Shown here piece by piece: positions 8,748 to 18,224 of a DNA stretch of 64,000 nt. The notes beneath the pieces are model-generated. The model ran no database searches, had not been told where the DNA came from, and worked only from the letters and a program-made list of their open reading frames with translations. Numbering within the stretch: the stretch's first letter is position 1; each line of letters begins with the position of its first letter. The position numbers and the translations under genes were made by a program. Source of the DNA: Entomohabitans teleogrylli (GTDB lineage Bacteria; Pseudomonadota; Gammaproteobacteria; Enterobacterales; Enterobacteriaceae); assembly GCF_001484765.1 (NCBI RefSeq), contig NZ_KQ947378.1, positions 179,789 through 243,788 of the forward strand, read 5' to 3'.

Positions 8748-9130
8748 GGTGGTAACTCCCTGTACACCAGTGGAACAATTTCATCTGCTAATATTATTAT
8801 TAGGTTGTATAAAAATCCAAAATGATAACAGAGGTATAATTTTGTCCGAAAAGGGGAAGGAGTTATAGCAGAATTTAAATAATAAAAAAACAACTATCAG
8901 GTTTTCTGGTAAGTATCACGCAGTGACTTTTAGTTGATTGATTATTAATGAGAATAGGATGCTTTGCCGGATAGCGCAGAATTGATGGCGGGTATTAAAG
9001 TAGTATTTTACAGGTGTTTTTAGGAATAGATCTCGATCTTTATTTATAGCCGCCACTGAATAAATATAAATAATAATTATGGTTTTTTCGCTTCTGGTAA
9101 TATCTGAATTTCCGGCGACCCGATAGCCGG
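8748..9130. other. AT-rich intergenic region
   Basis: About 380 bases of AT-rich DNA between the orphan gene and the sugar-acid operon. I see no ORF, RNA gene or repeat here beyond short A/T tracts; it probably carries the promoter of the leftward gene at 8747. Confidence 0.6.
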
Positions 9131-9134
9131 CCTG

Positions 9135-9156
9135 GCCAGCCCGGAGGCGGGCTGGC
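9135..9156 (-). terminator. Hairpin after the 2-ketoacid reductase operon
   Basis: CCAGCCCG (9136-9143) and CGGGCTGG (9148-9155) pair perfectly around a 4-base loop just past the last gene of the leftward operon. There is no clear T-run, so termination is likely but not certain. Confidence 0.45.
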
Positions 9157-9171
9157 TGGTTAAACTGCGGC

Positions 9172-10152
9172 TTAGCGCTGCGTCAGTTGATGCAGGTTAT
9201 AGCCGTTGTGCGTGACGGTACCGGTCAGCGCGGTAATCAGATTATCGACGGCGCAGGCGGCCATGTTGTAGCGGGTTTCATGGGTCGCCGAGCCAATATG
9301 CGGCAGGGCGACAACGCCAGGCAACCGGAGCAGCTCGCTGTCAGCGGGCAGCGGCTCCTGTTCAAAGACGTCCAGCCCGGCGCCGCGGATAATCTCTTTT
9401 TTCAGGGCGTCAATTAAGTCTTGCTGGTTGACGATTTTCCCCCGGGCGCCATTAACCAGAATCGCGCCGGGTTTCATTTGCGCCAGACGACGGGCGTCGA
9501 TCATTTTCTCGGTCTGCGGCGTCAGAGGCAGCGTCAGGCAGACAAAATCGGACTGCGCCAGCAACTCATCCAGCGAGCAGCGGCGCGCGTCGTATTGTTG
9601 TTCGACCTGTTGATTAGCGGTTTCGTTTACGTACAACACCCGCATGGCGAATCCGCCGTGCGCCCGGCGAGCCAGTGCGGCGCCGATACGCCCCATACCG
9701 ATAATGCCGATCGTTTTGTGGTGGACATCGACGCCGTACATCGTCGCGTCAATGCTGCGCTTCCAGTGTCCGGCTTTCACCCACTCCGCCAGTTCGCCGG
9801 CGCGGCGAGCGGTCATCATCAATAGCATGAAAATGGTATCAGCGGTGGTTTCCGTGAGGACGGTGGGGGTGTGCATCAGCAGGATCCCGCGGCGGGTCAG
9901 GTCGTCGGGATCGAACTGATCGACACCCACTGAAATTGTGGAAATGGCCTGTAGCTGCGGCGCACAGTCGAGAAGACCGGCGCGTACCGGCGCGCTGGCG
10001 CCGATCATTCCCCGGGCGTCCTGTAGCGCCGCCTGCACCGCGCTGCGGTTGGCGTCGTTGATGCCGTCAAAAAAACGCACTTCGAAATGGGCATCCAGCC
10101 GCTGGCGCAAATCTTCCGGGATGCGTTTGTACAATACGATTGCTGGCTTCAT
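9172..10152 (-). CDS. D-2-hydroxyacid dehydrogenase (GhrB/KguD-like 2-ketoaldonate reductase)
   Basis: A 326-residue NAD(P)H-dependent reductase of the D-isomer 2-hydroxyacid dehydrogenase family, closest to E. coli Ghr[26 protein letters not shown], the Rossmann glycine motif GIIGMGRIG near residue 150, the catalytic Arg in NGARGKIV, Glu in DVFEQEPL and His in [12 protein letters not shown]. In a kgu-type pathway the last enzyme reduces 2-keto-6-phosphogluconate to 6-phosphogluconate, which fits its place behind a sugar kinase. The start codon overlaps the kinase stop (ATGA), with AGGAGG upstream. The exact substrate is inferred from context. Confidence 0.82.
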   Translation of the reverse strand: MKPAIVLYKRIPEDLRQRLDAHFEVRFFDGINDANRSAVQAALQDARGMIGASAPVRAGLLDCAPQLQAISTISVGVDQFDPDDLTRRGILLMHTPTVLTETTADTIFMLLMMTARRAGELAEWVKAGHWKRSIDATMYGVDVHHKTIGIIGMGRIGAALARRAHGGFAMRVLYVNETANQQVEQQYDARRCSLDELLAQSDFVCLTLPLTPQTEKMIDARRLAQMKPGAILVNGARGKIVNQQDLIDALKKEIIRGAGLDVFEQEPLPADSELLRLPGVVALPHIGSATHETRYNMAACAVDNLITALTGTVTHNGYNLHQLTQR

Positions 10153-11138
10153 GATATTTCCTCCTGTTCATGGGCGGCGAGCTGCTCCCGGTTCGGCAAA
10201 CCTTCGCTGTCGCCCTGTACCTGGACTGCCAGCGAGCCAATCAGGTTACCGCGTCGCAACGCATCTCCGGGCGCTTTGCCTTCCAGTAGTGCACTCAGCA
10301 CCCCAACGGCAAAGCCGTCGCCGGCGCCGACGGTATCGACGACATGGGCGACCGGAAATCCGGGGATGGTTGCCTGTTCTCCGGATGCCGATTTAAACCA
10401 TGCCCCCTGCGGCCCAAGTTTGATGACCACCGCTTTGACGCCCTGCTCGAGATAAAAGTCGGCGATGGCCTGCGGCGCATCGTGGCCGGTGAGGAGTTTG
10501 CCTTCCTGCAATCCCGGCAGGACCAAATCCGCTTTAAACGCCAGCGCGTTCAGGGTTTCTACCATCGTCGGGGTATCCGGCCACAATACCGGCCGCAGGT
10601 TGGGGTCGAAAGAGAGGGTTCTTCCGGCGGCGAGGGCGGCGTCCGCCGCGTGATGGCATAGCGCCAGGACCTCGGGCGAGAGCGCGGCCGCCACGCCGGT
10701 CAGATGCAGATGGCGGGCCCGGAGGAAGTAGTCGGCGGAGAAATCCGCTACTGAAAGATGGCTGGCGGCGGAGTTCTTACGGAAATACTGCACAATGGGA
10801 TCGATTCCATTTTTTTCCAGCGATTTGATCTGAAAGCCAGTAGCGTAGCCGGAATCGACCGTGACCTGGCGGTGGTCGATACCTTCTTTCTCCAGGCAGT
10901 TCAGGACATAGCGGCCAAAGGCATCGTTGCCCACCCGGCTGACCCAGCCGGCGCGCAGGCCGAGACGGGCGATGCCGGTGGCGACGTTCAGCTCCGCGCC
11001 GGCGATGCGTTTGATGAAATGCTCCACTTCGGCCAGATCGCCATACTCCCGGGCGACAAACATGGCCATCGCTTCGCCAATGGTTACCAGATCCAGCGTA
11101 TCGTCCGTTCGGGGCGGAGAAACCAGCTTCATAGTCAC
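10149..11138 (-). CDS. PfkB-family sugar kinase (KdgK/KguK-like)
   Basis: A 329-residue ribokinase-fold kinase. [14 protein letters not shown] is the substrate-site start, [15 protein letters not shown] the N-terminal signature, and [14 protein letters not shown] near residue 280 holds the catalytic Asp and the anion hole. It resembles 2-keto-3-deoxygluconate and 2-ketogluconate kinases. Between an epimerase-like gene and a 2-ketoaldonate reductase, the most economical reading is phosphorylation of 2-ketogluconate or a related ketoaldonate. The GTG start at 11138 overlaps the upstream stop (GTGA) and follows AAGGAG by nine bases; ATG 11132 is the alternative. Confidence 0.82.
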   Translation of the reverse strand: MTMKLVSPPRTDDTLDLVTIGEAMAMFVAREYGDLAEVEHFIKRIAGAELNVATGIARLGLRAGWVSRVGNDAFGRYVLNCLEKEGIDHRQVTVDSGYATGFQIKSLEKNGIDPIVQYFRKNSAASHLSVADFSADYFLRARHLHLTGVAAALSPEVLALCHHAADAALAAGRTLSFDPNLRPVLWPDTPTMVETLNALAFKADLVLPGLQEGKLLTGHDAPQAIADFYLEQGVKAVVIKLGPQGAWFKSASGEQATIPGFPVAHVVDTVGAGDGFAVGVLSALLEGKAPGDALRRGNLIGSLAVQVQGDSEGLPNREQLAAHEQEEIS

Positions 11139-11899
11139 AGTGATGTACTCCTTAAAAGCTCAACGTGATGGCGGGTGACGGCGGCGAGGTTGCTGCCGGC
11201 CAGCGGATATTCAATACCCCGCGGAACGTCCCGGGGCAGCGCGCGCAGCAGGTTTTTCCATGAGGCGTCCTGCTCATCGGGGGGCGTCGCGCGCCAGAGG
11301 TTGTAGTGCCAGGTCGCGACCTTAACGTGGATATAGCTCACCCAGTGACACAGCGCTGCGGCGGCTTCCAGAGCGGGTTGCTCCACCCAGCACCAGTTTG
11401 CCATATCGAAGGTATGTTTCACCGGCAGGGAACGGGCGGCTATTTCGTGGAAAAAAGCGTTCATCACCGCCAGGCTGCCTCCGACAGACGTTTGATCGTT
11501 TTCGATAGTCAGAATGAACGGCTGGCCGTTGAGCGCCCGGGCCAGCGGTTCGAGGTCGTCAAGACTGCGGGCGGAAAAATGTCCCAGCGCGAGCTTTAAC
11601 TGCCGGGCGCGGAGGCGCTGCGCTTCGCCAAACAGCGAAGGTAACTGGGGATTCAGACTGCCGTCCGGCTGAAACAGCGGCAATGGCGCGGAATAGTGGG
11701 CCAGCAAACCGTTATCGGCGATTTTAACCTGTAACCGGGATAGCCCCTCCAGTTCGCTTTCGTCCAGCAGTTCGCGGCGGATCTCAATGCCGTCGGCGCC
11801 GCTGGCAGCGACGATCGCCAGCAGTGGCTGTTGGCCGCCGAAATGGCGCACGGTGGCATAACCATAGGCTGACGCCACGACAAAAATAGCCGGCTGCAT
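11135..11899 (-). CDS. Sugar-phosphate isomerase/epimerase family protein (KguE-like)
   Basis: A 254-residue TIM-barrel protein of the xylose-isomerase-like AP endonuclease 2 superfamily. Conserved pieces include DGIEIRRELL near the N-terminus, LTIENDQT with the metal-binding Glu, HTFDMANWCW, and HVKVATWH. KguE in the Pseudomonas 2-ketogluconate operon belongs to the same superfamily and sits next to the kinase and reductase, as here. The reaction of KguE itself is poorly defined. A good GGAG lies before the ATG. It is the fourth gene of the leftward operon. Confidence 0.75.
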   Translation of the reverse strand: MQPAIFVVASAYGYATVRHFGGQQPLLAIVAASGADGIEIRRELLDESELEGLSRLQVKIADNGLLAHYSAPLPLFQPDGSLNPQLPSLFGEAQRLRARQLKLALGHFSARSLDDLEPLARALNGQPFILTIENDQTSVGGSLAVMNAFFHEIAARSLPVKHTFDMANWCWVEQPALEAAAALCHWVSYIHVKVATWHYNLWRATPPDEQDASWKNLLRALPRDVPRGIEYPLAGSNLAAVTRHHVELLRSTSL

Positions 11900-11960
11900 G
11901 GGGAGTCTCCTGACTACGGCGGCGCAAACTGCGCGCCGCCAGGCTTATCGGTGATACGCG

Positions 11961-13238
11961 CTAGCTCATCCATGCCAGAGGCGCGAGGATAATCTGCGGG
12001 AAGATAATCAGCAGGATCACCACCAGGAATTCCGCCATCAGGAATGGCATCATACCCACCGTCACCGCGCCTATCTTCAGTTTACCCACCCCGCACACCG
12101 CGTTCAGGGAGGTGCCCACTGGCGGGGTTATCAGTCCCAGCGCGGTAATCATCACGAAGATGACCCCAAAGTACACCGGGTCGATGCCCACCGCTTTCAC
12201 CACCGGCATCAGTACCGGCGCCAGAATCAGGATGATTGGCGTCTGGTCCATTGCAGTCCCGATAACAAACAGCAGGGTAACCAGCACCAGCAGGAAGATG
12301 GTCGGATGTTCCATAAACGGTTCCAGCATGACAATCAGATCGCCCGGCAGGTCGGCAACAGTGATCAGCCACGAGGTGACCATGGCGCCGCCCACCAGGA
12401 ACATGACGGTGGCCGTCATTTTCCCGGCGTTGAGGAACAGTTTGAACAGGTCGCGGAACTGGAGCTCTTTGTAGACGAATTTTCCGACGAACAGCGCGTA
12501 GGCGGCAGCAACCACCCCGGCTTCGGTGGGGGTGAAGATACCGAACTTCAGACCGAACAGGATGATGAACGGCAGTACCATCGCCCAGGCGCCTTCTTTA
12601 AAGGCTTTACAGGCTTCGGCGCGGGTGGGTTTTTCGAACGTTACTACCTTGTCATGGCGCGAAACAAACCACCAGGTTATCAGAATGCTGACCCCCATCA
12701 GGATCCCGGGGACGATGCCGCCCATAAACAGCTTGGTGATCGACACCTGTGCGGCAACGCCGAACAGGATCAGACCGATGCTCGGCGGAATGACCGGGGC
12801 GATAACCCCGCCGCAGGCGATAAGCCCGGCGGAACGGTTGAGGTTATAGCCGGCTTCACGCATCATCGGCAGTAGCATCGCTGCCAGCGCGGTGGTATCC
12901 GCCAGCGCTGAGCCGGAAAGGCTGGCCATCAGGATGGCGGCGAACACCGTTACATAACCGAGACCGCCGCGGATATGGCCGACCAGCGCCAGCGCCATGC
13001 GGACAATGCGCCGCGACAGGCCGCCGGCGTTCATGAATTCACCCGCCAGCATAAAGAACGGCGCTGCCAGCAGTACGAAGTTATTGGTGCCGTCCACCGC
13101 GTTCTGGGCGATGAGCTGGGCATCAAACAAGTCCAGGTGCCACATCAGCCCGACGCCGCTCAGGAACAGGGCGAAGGAGATAGGCACGCCAATGGCGATA
13201 GCGCCAAGCAGGATGCCGAGGAAAATCAGAACCGTCAT
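11961..13238 (-). CDS. TRAP transporter, large permease subunit (DctM)
   Basis: A 425-residue membrane protein with about 12 hydrophobic segments, the ion-coupled channel of a TRAP carrier. MTVLIFLGILLGAIAIGVPI, APFFMLAGEFMNAGG, GSALADTTALAAMLLPMM and GLITPPVGTSLNAVCGV are signatures of the DctM/YiaN family. With DctQ and DctP it imports a carboxylate, here probably an aldonate or ketoaldonate. The start overlaps the DctQ stop by four bases. Confidence 0.9.
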   Translation of the reverse strand: MTVLIFLGILLGAIAIGVPISFALFLSGVGLMWHLDLFDAQLIAQNAVDGTNNFVLLAAPFFMLAGEFMNAGGLSRRIVRMALALVGHIRGGLGYVTVFAAILMASLSGSALADTTALAAMLLPMMREAGYNLNRSAGLIACGGVIAPVIPPSIGLILFGVAAQVSITKLFMGGIVPGILMGVSILITWWFVSRHDKVVTFEKPTRAEACKAFKEGAWAMVLPFIILFGLKFGIFTPTEAGVVAAAYALFVGKFVYKELQFRDLFKLFLNAGKMTATVMFLVGGAMVTSWLITVADLPGDLIVMLEPFMEHPTIFLLVLVTLLFVIGTAMDQTPIILILAPVLMPVVKAVGIDPVYFGVIFVMITALGLITPPVGTSLNAVCGVGKLKIGAVTVGMMPFLMAEFLVVILLIIFPQIILAPLAWMS

Positions 13239-13726
13239 ACGTTATTCTCCTCTGGCTGGCTGTCTTGTTTGCGGAACAGGTTAATGATGTTGCGAATGGC
13301 GTATAGCGCGATGCCGATACTGGCAATGACGCTGGTAATATACAGCGACGCCATCGGCCAACCGGTGACCGGAGAAACAGTGTCCATGTTGATGACGGTT
13401 TGCTGCCAGCCCCCTTCCAGCAGGAAGGAACAGACATAGAGAATTAATGCGTTGCTAATAAAGGCACAGGCTTTTTGCCCGGCAGGCGAGAGCTTCTGGA
13501 CCAGCGAATCGACCCGAATATGGGTACCGTCTTTCATGGCGGCGATCGCACCCAGAAATGTTAGCCAGACAAAAAACAGCCGGGAGACTTCTTCTGAAAA
13601 GGTAATGCCCGAGTTAAAGCCGTAGCGTAAAACGACGTTAACAAACACCATTAACATCATCGACGCCAGGCAAAACACGATAATGGCATTGATCAGGTGG
13701 AGGATATATTTTTCTATCGTCGCCAT
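13235..13726 (-). CDS. TRAP transporter, small permease subunit (DctQ)
   Basis: A four-helix membrane subunit of 163 residues. I place the start at ATG 13726 (MATIEKYILHLINAIIVF) because AAGGAG lies eight bases upstream; a longer upstream ORF has no ribosome site. SRLFFVWLTFLGAIAAMKDGTHIRVD is the family signature region. It bridges the binding protein and the large permease. Confidence 0.88.
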   Translation of the reverse strand: MATIEKYILHLINAIIVFCLASMMLMVFVNVVLRYGFNSGITFSEEVSRLFFVWLTFLGAIAAMKDGTHIRVDSLVQKLSPAGQKACAFISNALILYVCSFLLEGGWQQTVINMDTVSPVTGWPMASLYITSVIASIGIALYAIRNIINLFRKQDSQPEENNV

Positions 13727-13815
13727 GGGGACTTTCTCCTTGAACGGGGACCTGCAGGCGGCGCGCAGAACGTTCCCTGGTGTTGGTGTTCGCACGCGCC
13801 CCCGGACGGGATGAA

Positions 13816-14832
13816 TTACAGGTCTTTTGTTCTTTCCAGTTCAGCCTGGAATTGTTTTAACAGTTCCGGATCCAGTTTTTCGGCATATTTCTGGGTGACC
13901 GGCTGTACAGCGGCGCGCATGCGGTCGATCTCTTCCGGCGCCAGTTCGTTAAGTTCCATACCGTTGGCAATCAGATTCTTACGGGATATTTCGGTCATAT
14001 CGCGGGCAGATTTGCGCTGGGCATCGCGGGCGACAATGGCGGCATCCTGGAAGATTTTCTTCTCATCGGCGGACAGTTTGTCCCACAGTTTTTTACTGAC
14101 CATCAGCATCTGCGGGTTATAGATATGGCGGGTGCCGCTGAAGTATTTCTGTACTTCGTAGAACTTGTTGGCGTCTACCGAGGTTTCCGGGTTTTCCTGG
14201 CCGTCAACGGTGCGGGTTTCCAGCGCAGTGTACAGCTCCGGCATCGGCATTGGTACGGCGTTGGCGCCCAGCGCGTTCAGCATATCGACATACAGCGGGT
14301 TAAGGATAGTACGGATCTTCAGTCCTTTGACATCCTCAATCTTATGAATGGCGCGCTTGTTGTTACTGATACTGCGGTAGCCCTGTTCCATATAGGCCAA
14401 ACCCACCCAGCCTTTACCCGGCATGTAGTCCATCAGTTTCTGGCCAAACGGGCCGTCCAGCACCGCGTCGGCCTGGGCTTCATTTTTGAACGAGAACGGG
14501 AAGTCGAGCACGATAAATTCCGGAACAGTGCCGACAATCTGCGCCGGGGACATCATGGAAATTTCGATAGTGCCGCCCTGCATGGCGGAGGCGACCTGCT
14601 GTTCGCCGCCCAGCGTACCGTTCGGGAAGATTTTAATTTTGATTTTGTTATCCGTGTGTTTGGCGATTTCATCGACAAACACTTTGGCGCCGACGCCCTG
14701 CGGATGGTCAATGGCGTTAACAATCGGCATTTTCAGGTTGCGGGAGCTGATGTCTGCCGCCTGAGAGGAAAAAGACACCAGGGACAGACTGGCAGCGATG
14801 AGGGTAGAGGTAAAGAGTGTTTTCGCTTTCAT
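13816..14832 (-). CDS. TRAP transporter substrate-binding protein (DctP)
   Basis: A 338-residue periplasmic binding protein. A signal peptide covers residues 1-25 (MKAKTLFTSTLIAASLSLV, then SFSSQA, cleavage before ADIS). Family motifs are KIFPNGTLGGEQQV, EISMMSPAQI, the lysine/arginine-rich GLKIRTILNPLY and the carboxylate-binding region ALETRTVDGQENP. It resembles YiaO-type proteins that bind sugar acids. It is the first gene of the operon; the LacI-type palindrome at 14928-14943 lies about 100 bases upstream of its start. Confidence 0.9.
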   Translation of the reverse strand: MKAKTLFTSTLIAASLSLVSFSSQAADISSRNLKMPIVNAIDHPQGVGAKVFVDEIAKHTDNKIKIKIFPNGTLGGEQQVASAMQGGTIEISMMSPAQIVGTVPEFIVLDFPFSFKNEAQADAVLDGPFGQKLMDYMPGKGWVGLAYMEQGYRSISNNKRAIHKIEDVKGLKIRTILNPLYVDMLNALGANAVPMPMPELYTALETRTVDGQENPETSVDANKFYEVQKYFSGTRHIYNPQMLMVSKKLWDKLSADEKKIFQDAAIVARDAQRKSARDMTEISRKNLIANGMELNELAPEEIDRMRAAVQPVTQKYAEKLDPELLKQFQAELERTKDL

Positions 14833-14927
14833 ATGTATAGTCTTCCGTCTGTACTACATGAAATGAGGGGAATGTCGGTAACGCGGCGTTCCATGCTTTG
14901 CCGTCGTTTCCTTAGTCGGTAACTTAT

Positions 14928-14943
14928 ATGGGACCGGTTCCAT
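14928..14943. promoter_or_regulatory. Candidate LacI/PtxS-type operator
   Basis: ATGGGACCGGTTCCAT is a 16-bp palindrome with one mismatched pair and the central CG typical of LacI-family sites. It resembles the Pseudomonas PtxS site TGAAACCGGTTTCA (recalled) that controls 2-ketogluconate genes. It sits between the LacI-family gene and the TRAP operon. Confidence 0.6.
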
Positions 14944-15010
14944 TGGCCAAACAAATCCTTCACATTTGACACAGCGATCACGTCAGAGAGTAAAAAAATG
15001 TGACGAAGTA

Positions 15011-16033
15011 TTAATAAATAACCGTTGACTGGCGGATGATAAGTTCCCCAAAAAAGCGTTTTTCACGCCCATGGCAATCGTTTCCGTGGATACGTTCGAT
15101 GAGCAACTGGCAGGCCAGCGCGCCCATCTGGAAGGCCGGCTGGCGTATGGTGGTGATGCCGGTGCCGGCAATATCCACCCAGTCCAGTTCATCAAAACCC
15201 AGCAGTCCGATGTCATCGCCCCATTTCAGGCCAATGTGCTTCATCGCCAGCGCCACCTGCAGCGTCAGGGCGCCATTGCTGACGATCACCGCTTTGCGTT
15301 TGCCGCGCTGCTGCTGGCAAAACTGGCGCAGCTGCTGCTCAATGGCCCGGGCGTCGTGGAGCGCCAGTTGCGCGGTTTGTGCCGTCAGATGCGGGAAACC
15401 GGCCATAACGTCGAGAAATGCCTGTAACCGCTCAATACGCGGCGTGAGCTGGCCGGTCGGTTCGGTGAGAAACAGTATCGCTTCAAACTGTTGCTGGATC
15501 AGGTGCTGGCAGGCGGCCTGCACCGCTTCATGGTTATGCAGGCCCACAAAGTCGCTGCCGGTGCCGGGGAGGTTTCTGTCGATCAGCACCCGGGGCAGGT
15601 CGGGCAACAGCGGGACCGGCGACTCCTGCGGGGGAAAATCAACGGTATTGATCAGCAGCCCTTCGACGCGGTAACTGGTGAATAACTGCAGGTACTCTTT
15701 GACCAGCGCCGGGCTGTTGCCGGCGTTACCCATCAGCAGCGTAAATCCCTGCTGCTGGCAGGTATCTTCAATGCCTTTCATGATGCCAATCGACCACGGG
15801 TTGGTGACATCGGCGAGGATCAGACCCAGCATCCGGGTCTGGCCGCTTTTCAGGCTGCGGGCCATCTGGTTGGGGCGGTAGTCAAGGCGGGCGATGGCTT
15901 CGCTGATACGCCGTTTCAGCGCGTCGGAAAGCCGGTGTTGTTCACCGTTCAGGTAGCGCGATACGCTGGTTTTCCCCACCCCGGCTTCCCGGGCGACATC
16001 GTGGATGGTTGAAGGGGAAAGTCCTTTGCACAT
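15011..16033 (-). CDS. LacI-family transcriptional regulator (PtxS/GntR-like)
   Basis: A 340-residue repressor-type regulator. The LacI HTH is STIHDVAREAGVGKTSVSRY followed by LNGEQHRLS and the hinge helix RPNQMARSLKSGQT; a periplasmic-binding-protein-like sensor domain follows (about residues 60-335). ATG 16033 is chosen because AGGACGG precedes it by seven bases; an in-frame extension to 16072 has no such site. Its position before the kgu-like operon and the adjacent palindrome suggest it represses that operon until a ketoaldonate binds. Confidence 0.86.
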   Translation of the reverse strand: MCKGLSPSTIHDVAREAGVGKTSVSRYLNGEQHRLSDALKRRISEAIARLDYRPNQMARSLKSGQTRMLGLILADVTNPWSIGIMKGIEDTCQQQGFTLLMGNAGNSPALVKEYLQLFTSYRVEGLLINTVDFPPQESPVPLLPDLPRVLIDRNLPGTGSDFVGLHNHEAVQAACQHLIQQQFEAILFLTEPTGQLTPRIERLQAFLDVMAGFPHLTAQTAQLALHDARAIEQQLRQFCQQQRGKRKAVIVSNGALTLQVALAMKHIGLKWGDDIGLLGFDELDWVDIAGTGITTIRQPAFQMGALACQLLIERIHGNDCHGREKRFFGELIIRQSTVIY

Positions 16034-16326
16034 AGTACCGTCCTGTTGCTGGCTATCCGGGGACGCTACCACAAGTTAACGGCGAGTGTGCAGAGAATAA
16101 ACGGTGAGCGGTGGCCGGAATCACACTTTTCCGGCCATTTCCCCGCCCCAGGGGATATCGCTACATCGCCGCTGTGACCGTAGCGTTAGCGTCTGTCTGC
16201 ATCGTCTGTGTCTGAGCCGGCTGAGGTGTTTACCGGAAGACCGACAGGCATCTGGTATCTGGTATGACTGATCCGCTACATCAATGTTACTATGGCGCCA
16301 TATTCAGGCTTACCCATGGAGAAAAA
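16034..16326. promoter_or_regulatory. Divergent region between LacI and GntR regulators
   Basis: No gene here. The repeat tctggta occurs twice at 16251-16267 as tctggtatctggtatga, about 60 bases before the GntR start. tctggtatga recurs at 20620-20629 inside the operon that GntR probably controls, so it may be part of its binding site. Confidence 0.35.
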
Positions 16327-17010
16327 ATGGTGACGGAGTTCAAACGACCGAAAACACTGACGGCAGAAGTAACACAGCATATCCGCCAGCAGATTATTAA
16401 CGGTGATATCCATCTTGGCGCGGCCATCAGCGAACGTACTATCGCTGCGGAACTTAATGTTTCGAAAACCCCGGTGCGCGAAGCCCTGGCCCAGCTCAGT
16501 AACGAGGGGCTGGTCACCATTAAGCCGCAGTCCGGGGTCCGGGTATTCACCCTGAGCGCCAGAGAAGTGCGCGAAATCTGTGTGTTCCGTAAGGCGCTGG
16601 AGACTGCGGCGATCGCCATCGCGATGCAGAACGATCCGGCGGCTCTGGCGCAAGCGCTACAGGCGGTGGTGGATAAAATGGGCGCGGCGCTGGAGGCTGG
16701 CGATCAGCGCCGCTACCTGATGCTGGACAATGATTTCCACCAGGTGTTTTTTGACTTCTGCGATAACAGCTATCTGACCAACTCTTATGTGCGCTATGCG
16801 GGCAAGATTGCGGCGCTGCGTACTCATCTGTCGATTAAGCCCCGCCATACCAGCCTGTCGTTTCAGGAACATTGCCAGATTGTTGAAACCATACGTCAGG
16901 GGCAGCTCGAACCGCTGCTGGCATTACTGGATCAACACCTGGGGCGCACCCACGAAACCTATGAAATCGGCGTGGAGGATATCGCTGCGGCTGATGCGAT
17001 AACTGATTGA
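16327..17010 (+). CDS. GntR-family regulator, FCD subfamily
   Basis: A 227-residue regulator with an N-terminal winged helix (LTAEVTQHIRQQIINGDIHL, SERTIAAELNVSKTPVREAL) and an all-helical FCD ligand domain whose metal ligands include Asp/His in DNDFHQVFFD and His in SFQEHCQIVE and DQHLGRTHETY. ATG 16327 follows GGAG; upstream in-frame codons lack one. By analogy with DgoR it should repress the aldonate operon that starts 200 bases downstream. Confidence 0.88.
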   Translation: MVTEFKRPKTLTAEVTQHIRQQIINGDIHLGAAISERTIAAELNVSKTPVREALAQLSNEGLVTIKPQSGVRVFTLSAREVREICVFRKALETAAIAIAMQNDPAALAQALQAVVDKMGAALEAGDQRRYLMLDNDFHQVFFDFCDNSYLTNSYVRYAGKIAALRTHLSIKPRHTSLSFQEHCQIVETIRQGQLEPLLALLDQHLGRTHETYEIGVEDIAAADAITD

Positions 17011-17032
17011 TCAACATCTAATTTCCTCCCCG

Positions 17033-17056
17033 GGCCAGACACGTTCTGGCCTTTTT
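17033..17056 (+). terminator. Intrinsic terminator after the GntR gene
   Basis: GGCCAGA and TCTGGCC pair around a five-base loop and are followed by TTTTT, a strong factor-independent terminator separating the regulator from the operon. Confidence 0.85.
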
Positions 17057-17118
17057 CCCGCAGCCGTTCGCCGGCGAAATAATTCTATCCGCGTCACAAA
17101 TCGTCGCTTTTAATTTTG

Positions 17119-17139
17119 ACTGGTATATCAGATATCAGT
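17119..17139. promoter_or_regulatory. Candidate operator of the aldonate operon
   Basis: ACTGGTATATCAGATATCAG plus one more T is an imperfect palindrome containing two ATATCAG copies, 67 bases before the first gene. It shares tggtat with repeats upstream of the GntR gene and is a likely GntR site. Confidence 0.4.
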
Positions 17140-17205
17140 TATTCCTTGTCGCAATAAAGTGACTTGTCTGTTGCATGACCATCTTTTTTACGAGGGAAGA
17201 AACCC

Positions 17206-18207
17206 ATGAGTGGCAAATTTAAAGTAGTCATCACCGATTACGATTACGGCAACCTCGATGTTGAGCGCGCGATACTCGAGCCAATTGGAGCCGAAGTCGT
17301 CGGCCTGCAGGCGAAAAGCGAAGAAGAACTGCTGCACGAAGCGCGGGACTGCGACGCCATTATGAACCAGTACGCGCGGGTGGGGGCGAAAACCATCGCC
17401 GCCATGGAACGCTGCCAGGTCATCGCCCGCTACGGGGTTGGGGTGGATATCGTGGATGTCGACAGCGCGACCCGGCGCGGAATTCTGGTCACCAATGTGC
17501 GCGACTATTGTACCGAAGAGGTTGCCGATCATGCCGTCAGTCTGTGGCTGGCGCTGGCGCGGAACCTGAAAGCCTATAACCAGGCGACCCATGACGGCAT
17601 CTGGCGCTGGCAGTCCGGCGCTCCGGTATACCGTCTGCGCGGACAAACCATGGGCATTGTCTCTTTCGGACGCATTGGCCAGGCGATTGCGCAGCGCGCC
17701 CGGGCGTTTGGCGTCAATGTGGTGGTCTACGATCCCTTCTTGCCGGCCAGTGTGATTGCCGAACACGGTGGTCGTAAGGTCGAGAAAGATGAATTGCTGG
17801 CAAGCTCCGATGTGCTGATGATGCAGGTGCCGATGACCCCGGAAACCCGTCACTTCCTCGGCGAGGATGAACTGCGGCGCATGAAATCCCGGGCGCTGAT
17901 CGTCAATACCGGACGTGGACCGACAATCGATAACCAGGCGCTGTATACAGCCCTGACGGAAGGCTGGGTCGCCGGCGCCGCGCTGGACGATCCGGAAGAA
18001 GAGCCCGCGAAACGCGCCAACTGGTCCCCGGCCAATAATCCCCTGTTTTCACTGCCCGGCGTACTGGTGACTCCCCATTCCGCCTACTACTCCGAAGAGT
18101 CTATCCGCGCCGCGCGCACCCTGGCCGCAAGTGAAGTCGCCAGCGTGCTGACCGGCAAAACTCCCCGTTTCCCGGTTAATGGCGACAAGCTTAAAAATCA
18201 ACGTTAA
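17206..18207 (+). CDS. CtBP-like D-2-hydroxyacid dehydrogenase
   Basis: A 333-residue NAD-dependent dehydrogenase of the C-terminal-binding-protein/phosphoglycerate dehydrogenase group. RYGVGVDIVDVDSATRRGI, TEEVADHAVSLWLALAR, the nucleotide-binding GIVSFGRIGQAIAQRA (residues 147-162), catalytic Arg in NTGRGPTID, a DDPEEEP region where other members carry the catalytic Glu, and His in TPHSAYYSEES support this. First gene of the operon, with GAGGGAAG before the ATG. No such enzyme is in the classical dgo pathway; it may oxidise or reduce an aldonate feeding the dehydratase. Substrate unknown. Confidence 0.82.
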   Translation: MSGKFKVVITDYDYGNLDVERAILEPIGAEVVGLQAKSEEELLHEARDCDAIMNQYARVGAKTIAAMERCQVIARYGVGVDIVDVDSATRRGILVTNVRDYCTEEVADHAVSLWLALARNLKAYNQATHDGIWRWQSGAPVYRLRGQTMGIVSFGRIGQAIAQRARAFGVNVVVYDPFLPASVIAEHGGRKVEKDELLASSDVLMMQVPMTPETRHFLGEDELRRMKSRALIVNTGRGPTIDNQALYTALTEGWVAGAALDDPEEEPAKRANWSPANNPLFSLPGVLVTPHSAYYSEESIRAARTLAASEVASVLTGKTPRFPVNGDKLKNQR

Positions 18208-18224
18208 TCCAGAGGTTATTCATC

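Noticed and set aside
14125-14922. 265-aa plus-strand ORF
   Set aside because: Antisense of the TRAP binding protein gene; no ribosome site or family features.
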